Below are positions 22,479 to 33,154 of a stretch of DNA of 64,000 nucleotides, piece by piece (the stretch's first letter is position 1; each line of letters starts with the position of its first letter). A model generated the notes under the pieces. The model had not been told where the DNA came from and made no database searches. It saw only the letters and a program-made list of their open reading frames with translations. The DNA comes from Histoplasma ohiense (taxonomy: Eukaryota; Ascomycota; Eurotiomycetes; Onygenales; Ajellomycetaceae). The stretch spans positions 2,657,501 to 2,721,500 of the forward strand of contig JAEVHH010000002.1 of NCBI GenBank assembly GCA_017607445.1, written 5' to 3'. Position numbers and translations under genes: made by a program.

Positions 22479-24537
22479 ATGGATCCAGGGAAACAGTTTG
22501 GTAGTGCTCTTCCATGGGCTGAGCCGGCCTGGTGAGCTTACAACGAAGCCCTGTTATTTCGCGGCACTTTCACTCTCTTTGGCTTTGTTATCTTGCTTGG
22601 GGATGGACATATTTTATAGACAAGGGAGCAACCAAAAAAGAATAAAAAATAAAAATAAAAATAATTTTTTTTGATGCTTGTTGTTAACAATTCAATTAAT
22701 TGCAGGTACTCCGGTCGCCCTTCGCCATATTACAACGAATCCCACTTCAAGCTGCGCGATGCTGTGCGCAAATGGACGGAGGAGGTGTGCCACACTCACT
22801 ACCTTTCCTTCCCTACCTCAACTTCCATACAGGAACAAAAAATAAAGATAAAAAAAAGGAAAAGATGGGTAAAACGTTTTGAAATTATTCCTTCAACAAA
22901 ATACTCACACTTTCTTTACCTGTTCCATTGCATAGAACATCATGGATAAAACCGAAGAATGGCGTGCACTCGGAAAGGTGCCGGACGATGTGTATCAAAA
23001 ATGCGCCCGTGACGGGCTCCTGCTCCCAATCGCCTTTGGCAAGTCAATCCCGGAGGAATTTGCACATTACCCCATCATTGGCGGTATCAAGGCCAAGGAG
23101 TGGAATGGGTTCCATGACTTTGTGTTGTGGGATGAACTGTGCCGTAGCGAGTCAATTTCCAGTGTCTTTGTCGGGTTGGTGGGTTATTTTCATCCCCCCT
23201 ATGCTCCCATGGGAAAACTATTGCCCGCATGTATCTGTATACGTACTGACTCTATATGCCTTGTTCCTCTAGACTGTGGGAGCGCCACCTATCCGGCAAT
23301 TCGCGTCGAAGTGGTTGCAGAAGAAGATTTTGCCGGAGATCCTCAGCGGCCAGAAGAGGATCTGTCTTGCTGTTACAGAGCCTTCTTGCGGATCTGATGT
23401 TAGGAACCTAGCAACGACGGCAGAGAAATCTGCGTGCGGGAAGTATTATATTGTCAATGGAGAGAAGAAGATAAGTTTTCTGGAAAACAGTTTTCATTCA
23501 TCAATTAATGTATAAATAAGTTGACGTTGACTTCACTGGATCACCAACGGCATGTATTCAGACTATTTCATGGTAAGTTCTTATTCAAATTGGTAAAAAA
23601 TATAGGCAAATGAAAGCAATGGAAAGAAATCACAGCTTCCAACAATCCCAGGTCTGACTAATCTTGCTAGACGGCCGTTCGAACAGGTGGCCCTGGCGCG
23701 GATGGTATTTCCTTCCTCCTAATCCCGCGCACCGAAGGCATCCGGACGCGCAAAATCGAAATCGGCGCTGATGGCCTCAGCGCCACCACGTATATCATCT
23801 TCGAGGACGTCAAGGTCCCCGTGGAGTACCTCATCGGCTCCGAGGGCCAAGGATTCCGATACGTCATGAGCAACTTCAACCACGAACGTTTGTGGATTGC
23901 ATTCCAGGCCCTTCGCAATGCTCGCACCTGCCTGCAAGACGCAATGGCGTGGGCTATGAAGCGCGAGGCATTTGGCATGAAGCTAATCGACCAGCCGGTC
24001 GTGAGGTATAAATTCGGCTCGATGGCTAAGGAGGTCGAGGCGCTGCAGGCGTGGACAGAGCAGATCGTTTATGAGTTGGATCATATGAGCTATCAGGATG
24101 GAAATCGGCAGTTGGGCGGTGTTACGGCGTTGTTGAAGGTGAAAGGCGGGCAGATGAACAAGTTCGTTGCGGACAACTGTGTCCAGATTATGGGAGGGTA
24201 TGGAGTTTCCCCATACGTTGCCGCCATTATCGTCTCTCTTTTCCTTTCTTTTCCATTTTACAGTCAAAACTTGTCTGGGCTTTTCTAACAAGTTTTGAAA
24301 CCGCTAGGCTTGGCCTCACGAAGACAGGGCAGGGTTCTCGTATCGAGGCAATTTCGCGCAGTACCCACTCATTAATCGTCCCTGGTACGTTTAATCTTCG
24401 GTGGAATAACCGGTAGTTCTCAATGCTAACAATCTATGTTTTGTGTAGGTGGATCCGAAGACGTGCTCATTGACTTGGGAGTGCGAGAGGCACTCAAGCT
24501 CTCAGCTGCTAAGGTGAAGAAAGGCGCAAAGATGTAA
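22479..24537 (+). CDS. Acyl-CoA dehydrogenase
   Basis: FAD flavoenzyme introducing the 2,3 double bond in acyl-CoA; substrate not predictable. Eight exons: 22479-22531, 22706-22784, 22936-23178, 23273-23470, 23537-23572, 23671-24197, 24308-24384, 24449-24537, giving 433 residues, the usual length. Exon 1 begins MDPGKQFGSALPWAEPAW and joins YSGRPSPYYNESH. Signatures present are LAVTEPSCGSDV (ACAD signature 1), NGEKKWITNGMYSDYFM (FAD-proximal loop), the R-A-F-G-like REAFGMKLIDQPVVRYK, QIMGGLGL, and a C-terminal GGSEDVLIDLGVR. All introns are GT-AG except 23471-23536, where only an AT-AC boundary joins EKK to WITNG in frame. No N-terminal cytochrome b5 domain and no clear mitochondrial presequence; the C-terminus (KKGAKM) is not a strong PTS1. 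Confidence 0.9.
23471..23536 (+). other. Apparent AT-AC intron (66 bp) in the acyl-CoA dehydrogenase gene
   Basis: The exon before ends at the codon for K in NGEKK; the sequence then begins ATAAGTTTTC and ends TTGACTTCAC before TGG ATC ACC AAC GGC. Reading through the intron gives a stop at 23513-23515. The GT-AG alternative available (GT at 23475, AG at 23520) leaves the conserved WITNG block out of frame and soon stops. The donor ATAAGT is the U2-type GTAAGT with G1 changed to A, and the terminal C makes the compensating A-C pair of known U2-type AT-AC introns. Confidence 0.7.
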
Positions 24538-25354
24538 ATTTGGAACAGAGAATGGCTCTTGGGGATTTGATACCAGGCCGTAGAGGCTGGTATAAAATAG
24601 AACTGGTGAATGCTGTCCGAGGAATGTTCTCAAGGAGCCCGCACATACACTTCCCAACTCATCACACCTTCCCCTTCGCTTCGGCATAGTATATTTTTAT
24701 TGTTTCCGTCATATTTGCTGGTTCATCCCAAACTGATGTCTCAAGAATTTGCAGTCATTTCTTTTTGCATCCCCGCAATATAATCCTCTGCTTTCACCAA
24801 ATGCATGCTACTAACAGGAATCGCCCAGAAGCGTTGGTTTGAAAACCCATCAGTACCAAATTTCCCTTGGCAAAACAACAATAAATATTGCTAGTAGTAT
24901 TCCTTCAAACAAGGATCTTAAAGTTTGGTGAAGGACAAAGTTGCGACTGACACATTATGATGTAATATGTTATAACATACATGGCTCATGGCGTCAAACG
25001 TAGTCATTTATACGGCAGACTACGGAGTACTCCGTACGCTACCACGTATGTCATTAGAGCTATATGCTGACTCAGCTTCCAAAGTTCCAAACCCATTCCA
25101 AGCATCATTATTAGTACTTCAGACCTCAATTGTTGTGCTCTCGCTCCTTGCTATTTGGAATCATGTTGGCTTCAAATACACATTAACGGCCTCCACACGG
25201 GAACTATGCCTTTTTAGCGGTTTGTGGGGAAACTGCTCCTGTTGCAACAGATCCTTGGACAAGGGCATTGGATTCCGGTGAACTGCTCTGGAGGGGAGCA
25301 AACACCCCATTGATTCGCACAGAAATAGCCCAAAGTCAGACACACCTATAGAAC
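24538..25354. other. Intergenic between acyl-CoA dehydrogenase and UGGT
   Basis: Tandem spacing of about 0.8 kb containing the UGGT promoter. It carries the 16 bp palindrome TACGGAGTACTCCGTA at 25021-25036. The frame at 24988-25281 has no family signature. Confidence 0.6.
25021..25036. repeat. 16-bp perfect palindrome TACGGAGTACTCCGTA
   Basis: Two overlapping inverted copies of the dispersed nonamer TACGGAGTA/TACTCCGTA, about 320 bp upstream of the UGGT start codon. Other single copies lie at 1165, 15634, 40087, 55195 and 61373, all in non-coding DNA. Confidence 0.85.
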
Positions 25355-28300
25355 ATGATATCCAGATACTATACACTTCCCTGGCGATTGGGGGGATTGG
25401 TGCTTTTTGGGGCCGCTTCATTCTTTACCTCCCACGCTACCGCGGGTCCCTCAGTCAATGTGGCTCTACAAACCTCATTCAATGCTGCACCATATCTGGT
25501 AGAGCTTTTGTATGTTTCACTTCTCCGTGGGAGAGACCCCTCTTGTCTTCTCAGAGATGGGGTCAGTGTTCTAAGCTAATTATGAACCTAGAGAAACCGC
25601 TGCAGATGAGAATTCTACCAGCTATTTCCCCCTCCTGGATCGCATTTCTGAAGGAACGTTTACGGAAATTACAACGGAAAAGGGCCTCTACGAACGATTT
25701 ATACAACTATTGCAGGAAGATGGACACCTTACTCATCCCGAGTCTATTTCTTCCTTTAAATTTGCGTTATCATTACGGTCCACTGCGCCACGGATAGAAG
25801 CTCATTATCAATATTATAATACGTCGGTGGAGCCATCGCTGATGATCGCGCAAGATGCGGTTTGCACTGTATGGGCGCATTACGATGGCGACCAGTATTG
25901 TTCACCCAGTTTAGAATATGCGCAGCAGAGCGTGTCTTGGGATGGGTGCGTGAGTGATGCTCCCGTTGCCATGGAGAAGGGGAGCTGATGTAGTTCGCGC
26001 ATTGACAGGAACGATCGAGTTTTACCGTTTGACAGAGTGTTTGGAGATCCTTCCCTGCCTCCATTAATACTATATGCGGATGTGGAGTCGCCTCTCTTTG
26101 GTGGATTTCACCACCAACTTATGCAGCAGGCTAGGGATGGCCAGTTCTCGTATAGAGTTCGATATCGGCCGGCTAGCTCCGCAACATCTAGGCCGCTTTT
26201 CGTCAATGGATACGGGGTAGAGCTTGCGCTCAAACGGACTGATTATATCGTGATCGATGACCGGGATGCGGAGCAGAGGGTTTTGAAGGATACAGATACA
26301 ACGAAGCCTGAATTAGCACCAGCTGAGGATCTGGAGAACGAGCAACCTGCCGACTTGAAACCATTATCTGCCTCCGAAGTTTCTACCCTTGGCATGAATG
26401 CTGCCAGCTTCATTATGAGCAGCGATGACCCGTTCGCGACCCTGTTAAGGTTATCGCAGGACTTCCCGAGACATTCATCAGCGATTGCTGGCGCCAGCCG
26501 TACCTCAGAATTTACTCAAGAATTTGAACAAAATAAAGCCAACCATTTACAAACAGGTCACAATGTTATATGGGTCAATGGCCTACAAATTGAGGCTCAA
26601 ACCGTCGATGCATTTTCACTTCTCGACCATCTCAGACGTGAGAGGAAGTTGATAAATGACTTTCGGAAGTTTGGTCTATCTGTGCGACAGGCTGTGGACC
26701 TTCTGACCAACCCAACCATCTCCAAGAGCCTAGGGACTGACGATTCCATCAGATATGATTATAGAGATGAGCTAGAAGGTGGCGGTGTGATAGTTTGGCT
26801 GAACGACCTTGAAAAAGATCATCGGTACGAGGGGTGGCCGAGGGATCTTCACTCCGTGAGTAGCCTTGAAATATTCCCTTCTCCCATTCTCTCTCTATGA
26901 AATGGAAATACTGTCATGGATATATCTCTAAGTTCATCATAAATAGCTATTCATAATGACGGCTCATGGCCAACTTCCCCCAGTTCGCCGTGATATCCAC
27001 AACGTCGTCTTCCCAGTTGATTTGGCGTCGTCAGAGGATGTTAGCGTAGTTTCTCAGAGTCTTCTAAGGGCCATTAAAGCGAGGATACCGGTTAGATTTG
27101 GTATTGTGCCATTGGTCCACAATGAAAATGCTCAAGGGCAAGCCAAAATTGTCCGTCACCTTCTGGATACTTACGGCCTTGGCGCTGTGATGAACTACTT
27201 ACAAGCTGTAAGTCTCCATCCGATTTTGTGTATTAGTTTTGCGAGTTAATATTTTCTCATAGTCATTGTCCGCAGACAAAATTGGCTATCCGGATCAAGC
27301 CAGTTTCACTGCTGCGTTGGGAAACCATGAGTTGCGGAAGGATCGGACGCCCCTTACTTTTGAAGATGTTTTGAGGTCGGACAATTACGACCCGATAGTT
27401 TCCAACACCAAGTCCTACCTTAAGCGGTTGGCAGTTGAAGGAAATATACTACCATTCTTTGTGAACGGTGCTACTTTAATGCGTGAGGGAAACTTCCTTC
27501 AAAATATGATTACAGCGCTCTCTAAAGACTTGGAGCATCTTCAACGACGTGTTTACGAAGGCGCTTTTGAAGAAGATATTTGGATTCCGTCTCATTTTCT
27601 CCAAGGAGCTCTGCAGAATCGAAGCCCTTTACTCATCCCCGAGAATCCTAGTGAAATTCGGATCACCGACCTCAACGAAATATGTGCCAATCATCCGAAT
27701 GTTTTTGACACCATTTTGCGGATCCCTGCGGGTGTCGAATCGGACAAACCGTTGTTGGACTGGAATAGCATCATTTTGATAGCCGATCTCGACAGTGGTG
27801 CAGGGGCTGAGCTGCTTAGTTCCCTTTTAGAACTTCACAAAAAACATCCTGGAGTTGAAATTTTACTGCTCCATAATGGTGAGAGCCCATCGACTCCGGA
27901 ATCCCTGTCGACAAGACTCTATAGCATCCGGAATGGCCGTGACCTTGACCCGGCCGTTGTCGCTGCAGCTCTTGCTTCTAGAAATGATGACTCGGCCTCA
28001 GATTCCACAGCTGCATCCGATTATTGGAACACTGTTCAGTTTCTGGTGAAAGAAATTGGATTTGGAACTAGCGAAATTGGAATGGTGGTAAATAGCAGGA
28101 TTCTTGGCCCTCTGCCGTCATCGACCATTTTGGACACTGAAGACTTAGAAAACTTGCTTATGTACGAACACTCAAAGCGTATCGGAGTACTAGCAAGGGT
28201 GGCTTCTGAGATGGACTTGGATAGCAACATCCTTGATCCCCTGAGCCTTTCGAGGATGCAGGCCATCCTCTCGCTGTCAGTGACCTCTGGTATATCAGAA

Positions 28301-30172
28301 AGTATATATAATTACGGCCCAAGTGCACGCACTCGTGTATTTGAGAAATGGAGTGGCATTTATACTGCTATATCAATTTCAAACTCGGATGACCCCTCAA
28401 TCAACATTGTTGCGACAATCGACCCAACAACAGAGGAAACTCAACGTTGGGTTCCTATTCTGAAAGTACTATCCGAACTAAGTGGTGTCAGTTTAAAACT
28501 ATTTCTCAATCCCCGGGAGGAAATAAAAGAATTGCCAAACAAACGGTTTTATCGACATGTTCTCAACGTAGCCCCATCCTTCAACGAGGATGGCTCCCTG
28601 GCGAAACCGCAGGCTGTCTTCCATGGTATCCCTGGCGAGGCGCTACTGAATCTAGGAATGGACGTACCTTCGGCATGGCTTGTAGCTCCTAAGGAATCGA
28701 TACACGACCTCGACAACCTCAAACTGAGCACACTTAGAGCAGGCACAAATGTTGATGCTATTTATGAGCTGGAACATATTCTCATAGAGGGTCACTCGCG
28801 GGATATCACTCAAGGAGGACCTCCAAGAGGAGTCCAACTGCTCCTAGGAACAGAGAAAAGCCCTCACTTCGCAGATACCATCATTATGGCCAACTTGGGC
28901 TATTTCCAATTTAAAGCTCAGCCGGGATGCTGGAAGATAACACTAAAACCGGGCCAGAGCGAACGCATCTTCCACATTGATAGCGTTGGTGGGCTGGGTT
29001 CTAAACCTACTCCCGGCGACGAGAGCAACGACGTAGCCCTTCTTTCCTTCCAAGGGAAGACCCTCTTCCCGCGCATCTCCCGCAAACCAGGTTATGAAAA
29101 TGAAGATGTGCTCGATGAGGTCAATAAACCAGCCACAGCCGCAAAGGACTTCCTAGCAAAAGGCTTCAACTTCGCGTCCGAAATTTTACACCGCCTAGCC
29201 GGTCCCACGCAAGGAACACACGCGGACATAAACATTTTCTCTGTTGCCAGCGGTCACCTTTATGAACGCATGCTCAACATCATGATGGTCTCCGTCATGA
29301 AGCATACAAAACACAGCGTGAAATTCTGGTTCATCGAACAATTCCTCTCCCCATCGTTTAAATCTTTCCTCCCCCACCTCGCCGCTGAATACGGCTTCTC
29401 CTACGAAATGGTCACCTACAAATGGCCGCACTGGCTTCGCACCCAGACGGAAAAGCAACGCATCATATGGGGCTACAAGATCCTCTTCCTGGACGTCCTC
29501 TTCCCGCTCTCGTTGGATAAAGTCATCTTCGTCGACGCCGACCAGATCGTCCGCACGGACATGTACGAGCTCGTCACGCTGGATCTGGAAGGAGCGCCGT
29601 ACGGCTTCACGCCAATGTGCGACTCGCGGACGTCCATGGAAGGCTTCCGCTTCTGGAAGCAAGGGTACTGGAAGAACTTCCTCCGCGGCCTCCCATACCA
29701 CATCTCCGCGCTGTACGTGGTCGACCTGAAGCGGTTCCGGGCCATCGCTGCCGGGGACAGGCTGCGCGGGCAGTACCATACCCTCTCGGCCGACCCACAG
29801 AGTCTGAGCAATCTGGACCAGGATCTGCCGAATAACATGCAGAGGATATTGCCCATCAAGAGTCTTCCGCAGGACTGGCTGTGGTGTGAGACGTGGTGTT
29901 CAGATGAGTCATTGGCGACGGCGAAGACGATTGATTTGTGTAATAATCCGTTGACGAAGGAGCCGAAGTTGGACAGGGCAAGGAGGCAGGTGCATGAGTG
30001 GACGGTTTATGATGAGGAGATTGCGGCTGTGCAGAGGAGAGTGTTGGAGGAGGAGGAGGAGAAAGAGAGGATGGGAGCGGTGATTGAGGGGGTTGATGAG
30101 GAGGTGCCTCGGAATGAGGGTGGAGATCACGGAGATGGAAAAAACAAGAAGCGTAAGAAGGATGAGCTGTAA
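25355..30172 (+). CDS. gpt1: UDP-glucose:glycoprotein glucosyltransferase (UGGT)
   Basis: ER-lumenal folding sensor that reglucosylates N-glycans on misfolded glycoproteins so calnexin can rebind them. Five exons: 25355-25509, 25592-25945, 26009-26855, 26947-27207, 27263-30172 (introns of 82, 63, 91 and 55 bp), 1508 residues, typical for the family. Residues 1-30 form a signal peptide ending near SHATA. The sensor region starts PSVNVALQTSFNAAPYLVELL and continues with LPFDRVFGDPSLPP and GQLPPVRRDIHNVVFPVDL. The GT24 catalytic domain (about 1193-1460) opens DINIFSVASGHLYERM and contains FVDADQIVRTDMYEL with the DxD metal/UDP site, GFTPMCDSR and QDWLWCETWC. A basic/acidic tail ends KKDEL, an ER-retrieval signal that supports both family and frame. 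Confidence 0.96.
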
Positions 30173-31336
30173 GATATATTTACCTGTTAGATAGAGAACT
30201 TTATTTGAATTTCCAAAAAGTTAAGTACAGGACCAATCTCTATTTTACTTAGGTAATATCGTACCGTATTAAATGGTGAAATTCGAAATTCACAAGAGCG
30301 AAAAGGGCTATTCGTTCGGCTGATGTTCCACCATGTTCATCTGCTGCGTGGTATTTTGTTATATTTTTGATTTTACTTGGTCTTACCATCAACTAAATAA
30401 ATATGTTTGGTTCGACGTGACTCCGTCTCCTCCACCCACCCGTCAAACCCCTCATCGCCCTTCCGTCTCCCAAATTTGTGAGTGATCATCAATTTTTACA
30501 GTATGTAAGATACATGTATACATTACAGTACCGCACATGCTCAAGACTCGTACACCGGAATCGTGGAGCAATAACCATGACTGCACTAAACGGTAGAGAT
30601 AGATCGAGTCGATTACAACCTCTTGCTGAGGGGCCAGGCCAGGTGGTGCTCTCCCTCTCTCACAATGACTTGGTTTGTCGAGAGGAACTTGTCTCCCTGG
30701 TCATGAATTCTGCGCCCTTCCCCCCGCGCCCTCCAAAACACCCCGACGAAGCCCAGAAAAAAAATATTCCAGTAACGAAACACGTATCGGGGTAGAGACA
30801 ATAGATACCACATGTCCGGGAGGGAGCAGCTACACTAGCTTGTGGTTTGCGAGAAGGGGAGCGGTTGCCACGGCGAGCACCTCGACATTTGTGCCGCGTC
30901 GAAGATACCGAGTCCAATAAATATCCGCTGCTGTAAGGGGAAGGGCGGGAAGGGAACAAGTCGCTCGCGAGACGGCAGCTGACCAACCTCAAATGCTCAG
31001 TGGGAGTTCATTTTGCGAGCGTGAGACTGCTCCGACAACAAGGTAGGTGAGACCAAGTCTGGTCACTCCCGCGGGCATTTCCCTATATTCCACTTGCGAC
31101 GGGCCGGGCGAAGAGGTGAGCCAAGAATGGCTCACATTTGCCCGATGAGCCAACGCACCCTGGCCGGCCGAGCCTTGGCCAAACTTGGCAGGGAGGACGA
31201 ATGAACGAAGCAGAAGGGGATTAAAAAAAAGGTAAAAACAATATTGCGGATACCCGAACCCACAGATACAGGAAGGAAAGCCGAAAACGAATGGAAGGTG
31301 AAAGGTTAAGAAACAAAGCACTGCCCGCAAATCTTC
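30173..31336. other. Intergenic between convergent UGGT and Myb genes
   Basis: 3' flanks of two converging genes. Overlapping short frames on both strands (30478-30795, 30660-30992, 30989-31330) have no domain. Nothing else seen. Confidence 0.5.
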
Positions 31337-33154
31337 TCACTTCGGACCTGTGTTATGCCCCTCTTCTCTCCTTTTCTTCTGCATGGCCCTCCATTTGGCG
31401 GCACACTGTTCCTTAGTCCTGGTATGCCCCATAAGCTCGCTCACCTGGCTCCAGAGGATATTGTACGGGTCGATCTGATATATGTCCTCTGGCACCGGAC
31501 AACCAGCGGCGTTCTCATCCTCGGGGGCCTGGGCAGTTCTCCATTGCCGCACAGCATTTTCGAGGCGCACGCACTCTGCATCAGTCCATGACCCATGGTT
31601 TTGGGTGTCGCGATGCTGTACATGTTTCCGAAAGCGCGTGTTGACGTCGTCTCGGGAGCGGCCCAAGATACGTGCGATCTTGGCGAAGTCGGACCCGTAT
31701 TTTGCATGCAACGCGGCTAGCTCGTCATCTTGTTCCCTGGTCCATTGGCGTGGCTTTTGAGAAGTAGCCACGTAGTGCGAGCGCATATAGCGATGCACGT
31801 CTTTGCGTCTGCGACGAGGCATGAGGGCGTACAAAAGCTCCCAGAATTTGGATCTTGTCATGATGGATTCTGGGCACGGGAAGTCAGCACGGTCAGTCTC
31901 ACGGTGTTGGACCATGCGGCCAAAGTCCTCACTGGACATGTCGTTGGCTTGGCAGAACTGGGACTTGAAATCCTCAATGGCAGAGATTTCTGCTGCCGAA
32001 TGTCTGCCCGTCTGGTTGGGTTTGTCCTTTGGCTTCCGTGGTTTCTTTGCCCTTGTTGACGGCTGGAGGTTGGCTGTGGGAGTAGCGGCATGTTGGCTCA
32101 GTTGTAATCGGTGCTGCGGCTCAGGCACATTGAGGCTTCCTGCCGCTGCTGGAGGTTCTACCAGAAATTGTTCAACATGGTGGAGAGGACTCTCCTCGGG
32201 GCATCCTGGAACCAAGGCACACGCGTCAATGGGTGTGACCCAATGAATGTATATATATGCAACATATAAAGGATGGAACATATATATAAATATCGGGAAG
32301 CCAGATATACAAGAAGAAAGACAACGGGCCACAAGGATTCGATGGAGAAGGCATCGAACGAGGGAGAGAAGGGAAAAGACAAGAGAAGAGGGGGCTGTTG
32401 ATGCCCGCCTGTCTGGCTATCCAGAAGATAGGGAAGAGCGGTTTATATAGAAAATGCCGAGTCCGGCAACAAAGGAGTACGTACTCCTTTGTGAACAAGT
32501 AGTACCGTGGTGGACATTCCGCCAGGCAAAAGAGCAGTCAACATAGAAAAAAACAACACAAACGGACGCATCCGCCGTCGTACAAAGAAAAGGAACAAAG
32601 CTGGATATGCCAGCGCATGCCAGCGCATGCCAGCGTACAAAGAAAGAGCAAGTAATGATTTGAACCGCAACACTGGCAGTGCAAATTACATTACTTACTT
32701 TGTTTGTAGAAGCCACTATCGGGCTGAGTGCCACTGACCGCAGTAGTACCATGAGGATGATCACCAGAGTCATTGTTGTCATTACCATTGTCTTCAGGGA
32801 AGAAAAGCGGCTCATAACCCTGCTGGGGATTACCAGCGCTGGCCTGGAGCTGGGGGTCGACGTTGGGCAAAGGATTCTCCGCAATTGGATTGTCATCGTC
32901 CAAACCAGCGCCAAGAGCCGGGGCAGCCCAGGACGGGAGGAATTTGCCTAGAGGTAAAGACGTGTGTCAGAGAACTGGGGCAATATGCGAGACAACAAAG
33001 GCTGGAAGTTCCCGGTTGACGAGGTGAGGTTGGTGATAGTTCGTTGGAGATGGTGAAGGACGGAGGACATACCAGCGGAATCCACGTGATAGCCAAGTCT
33101 CGCTAAAGATTCCTCTCCGGGGTGAGAGTGAGCCGCGTCCAAGGCACGCTTCAT
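31337..33154 (-). CDS. Myb/SANT DNA-binding protein, Reb1/TTF-I type
   Basis: Exons 33154-33073, 32947-32699 and 32205-31337 (introns of 125 and 493 bp), 399 residues. Exon 1 reads MKRALDAAHSHPGEESLARL and joins KFLPSWAAPALGAGL. An acidic/Asn-rich stretch follows (DNGNDNNDSGDH). A Lys/Arg-rich patch (about 160, AKKPRKPKDKP) could be a nuclear localisation signal. The C-terminal half has two Myb-like repeats: WTREQDDELAALHAKYGSDF with ARILGRSRDDVNTRFRKHV, then GSWTDAECVRLENAVRQW and ILWSQVSELMGHTRTKEQC with AAKWR. The GRSRDDVNTRFRKHV block resembles Reb1/TTF-I factors, which bind rDNA terminators and block forks. That specific role is inferred. The second intron is unusually long and holds a palindrome, so an extra small exon cannot be excluded. 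Confidence 0.75.
32471..32490. repeat. 20-bp perfect palindrome in an intron
   Basis: AAAGGAGTACGTACTCCTTT is its own reverse complement and lies in the 493 bp intron of the Myb gene. Its core (GGAGTAC/GTACTCC) shares letters with the dispersed TACGGAGTA motif. Confidence 0.85.
32607..32635. repeat. 10-bp tandem repeat
   Basis: Nearly three copies of atgccagcgc in the 493 bp intron of the Myb gene, flanked on both sides by tacaaagaaa, i.e. a short direct repeat enclosing the array. Confidence 0.8.

Noticed and set aside
29195..29779. 194-codon minus frame
   Set aside because: Antisense of the UGGT catalytic domain, whose plus frame is unmistakable.
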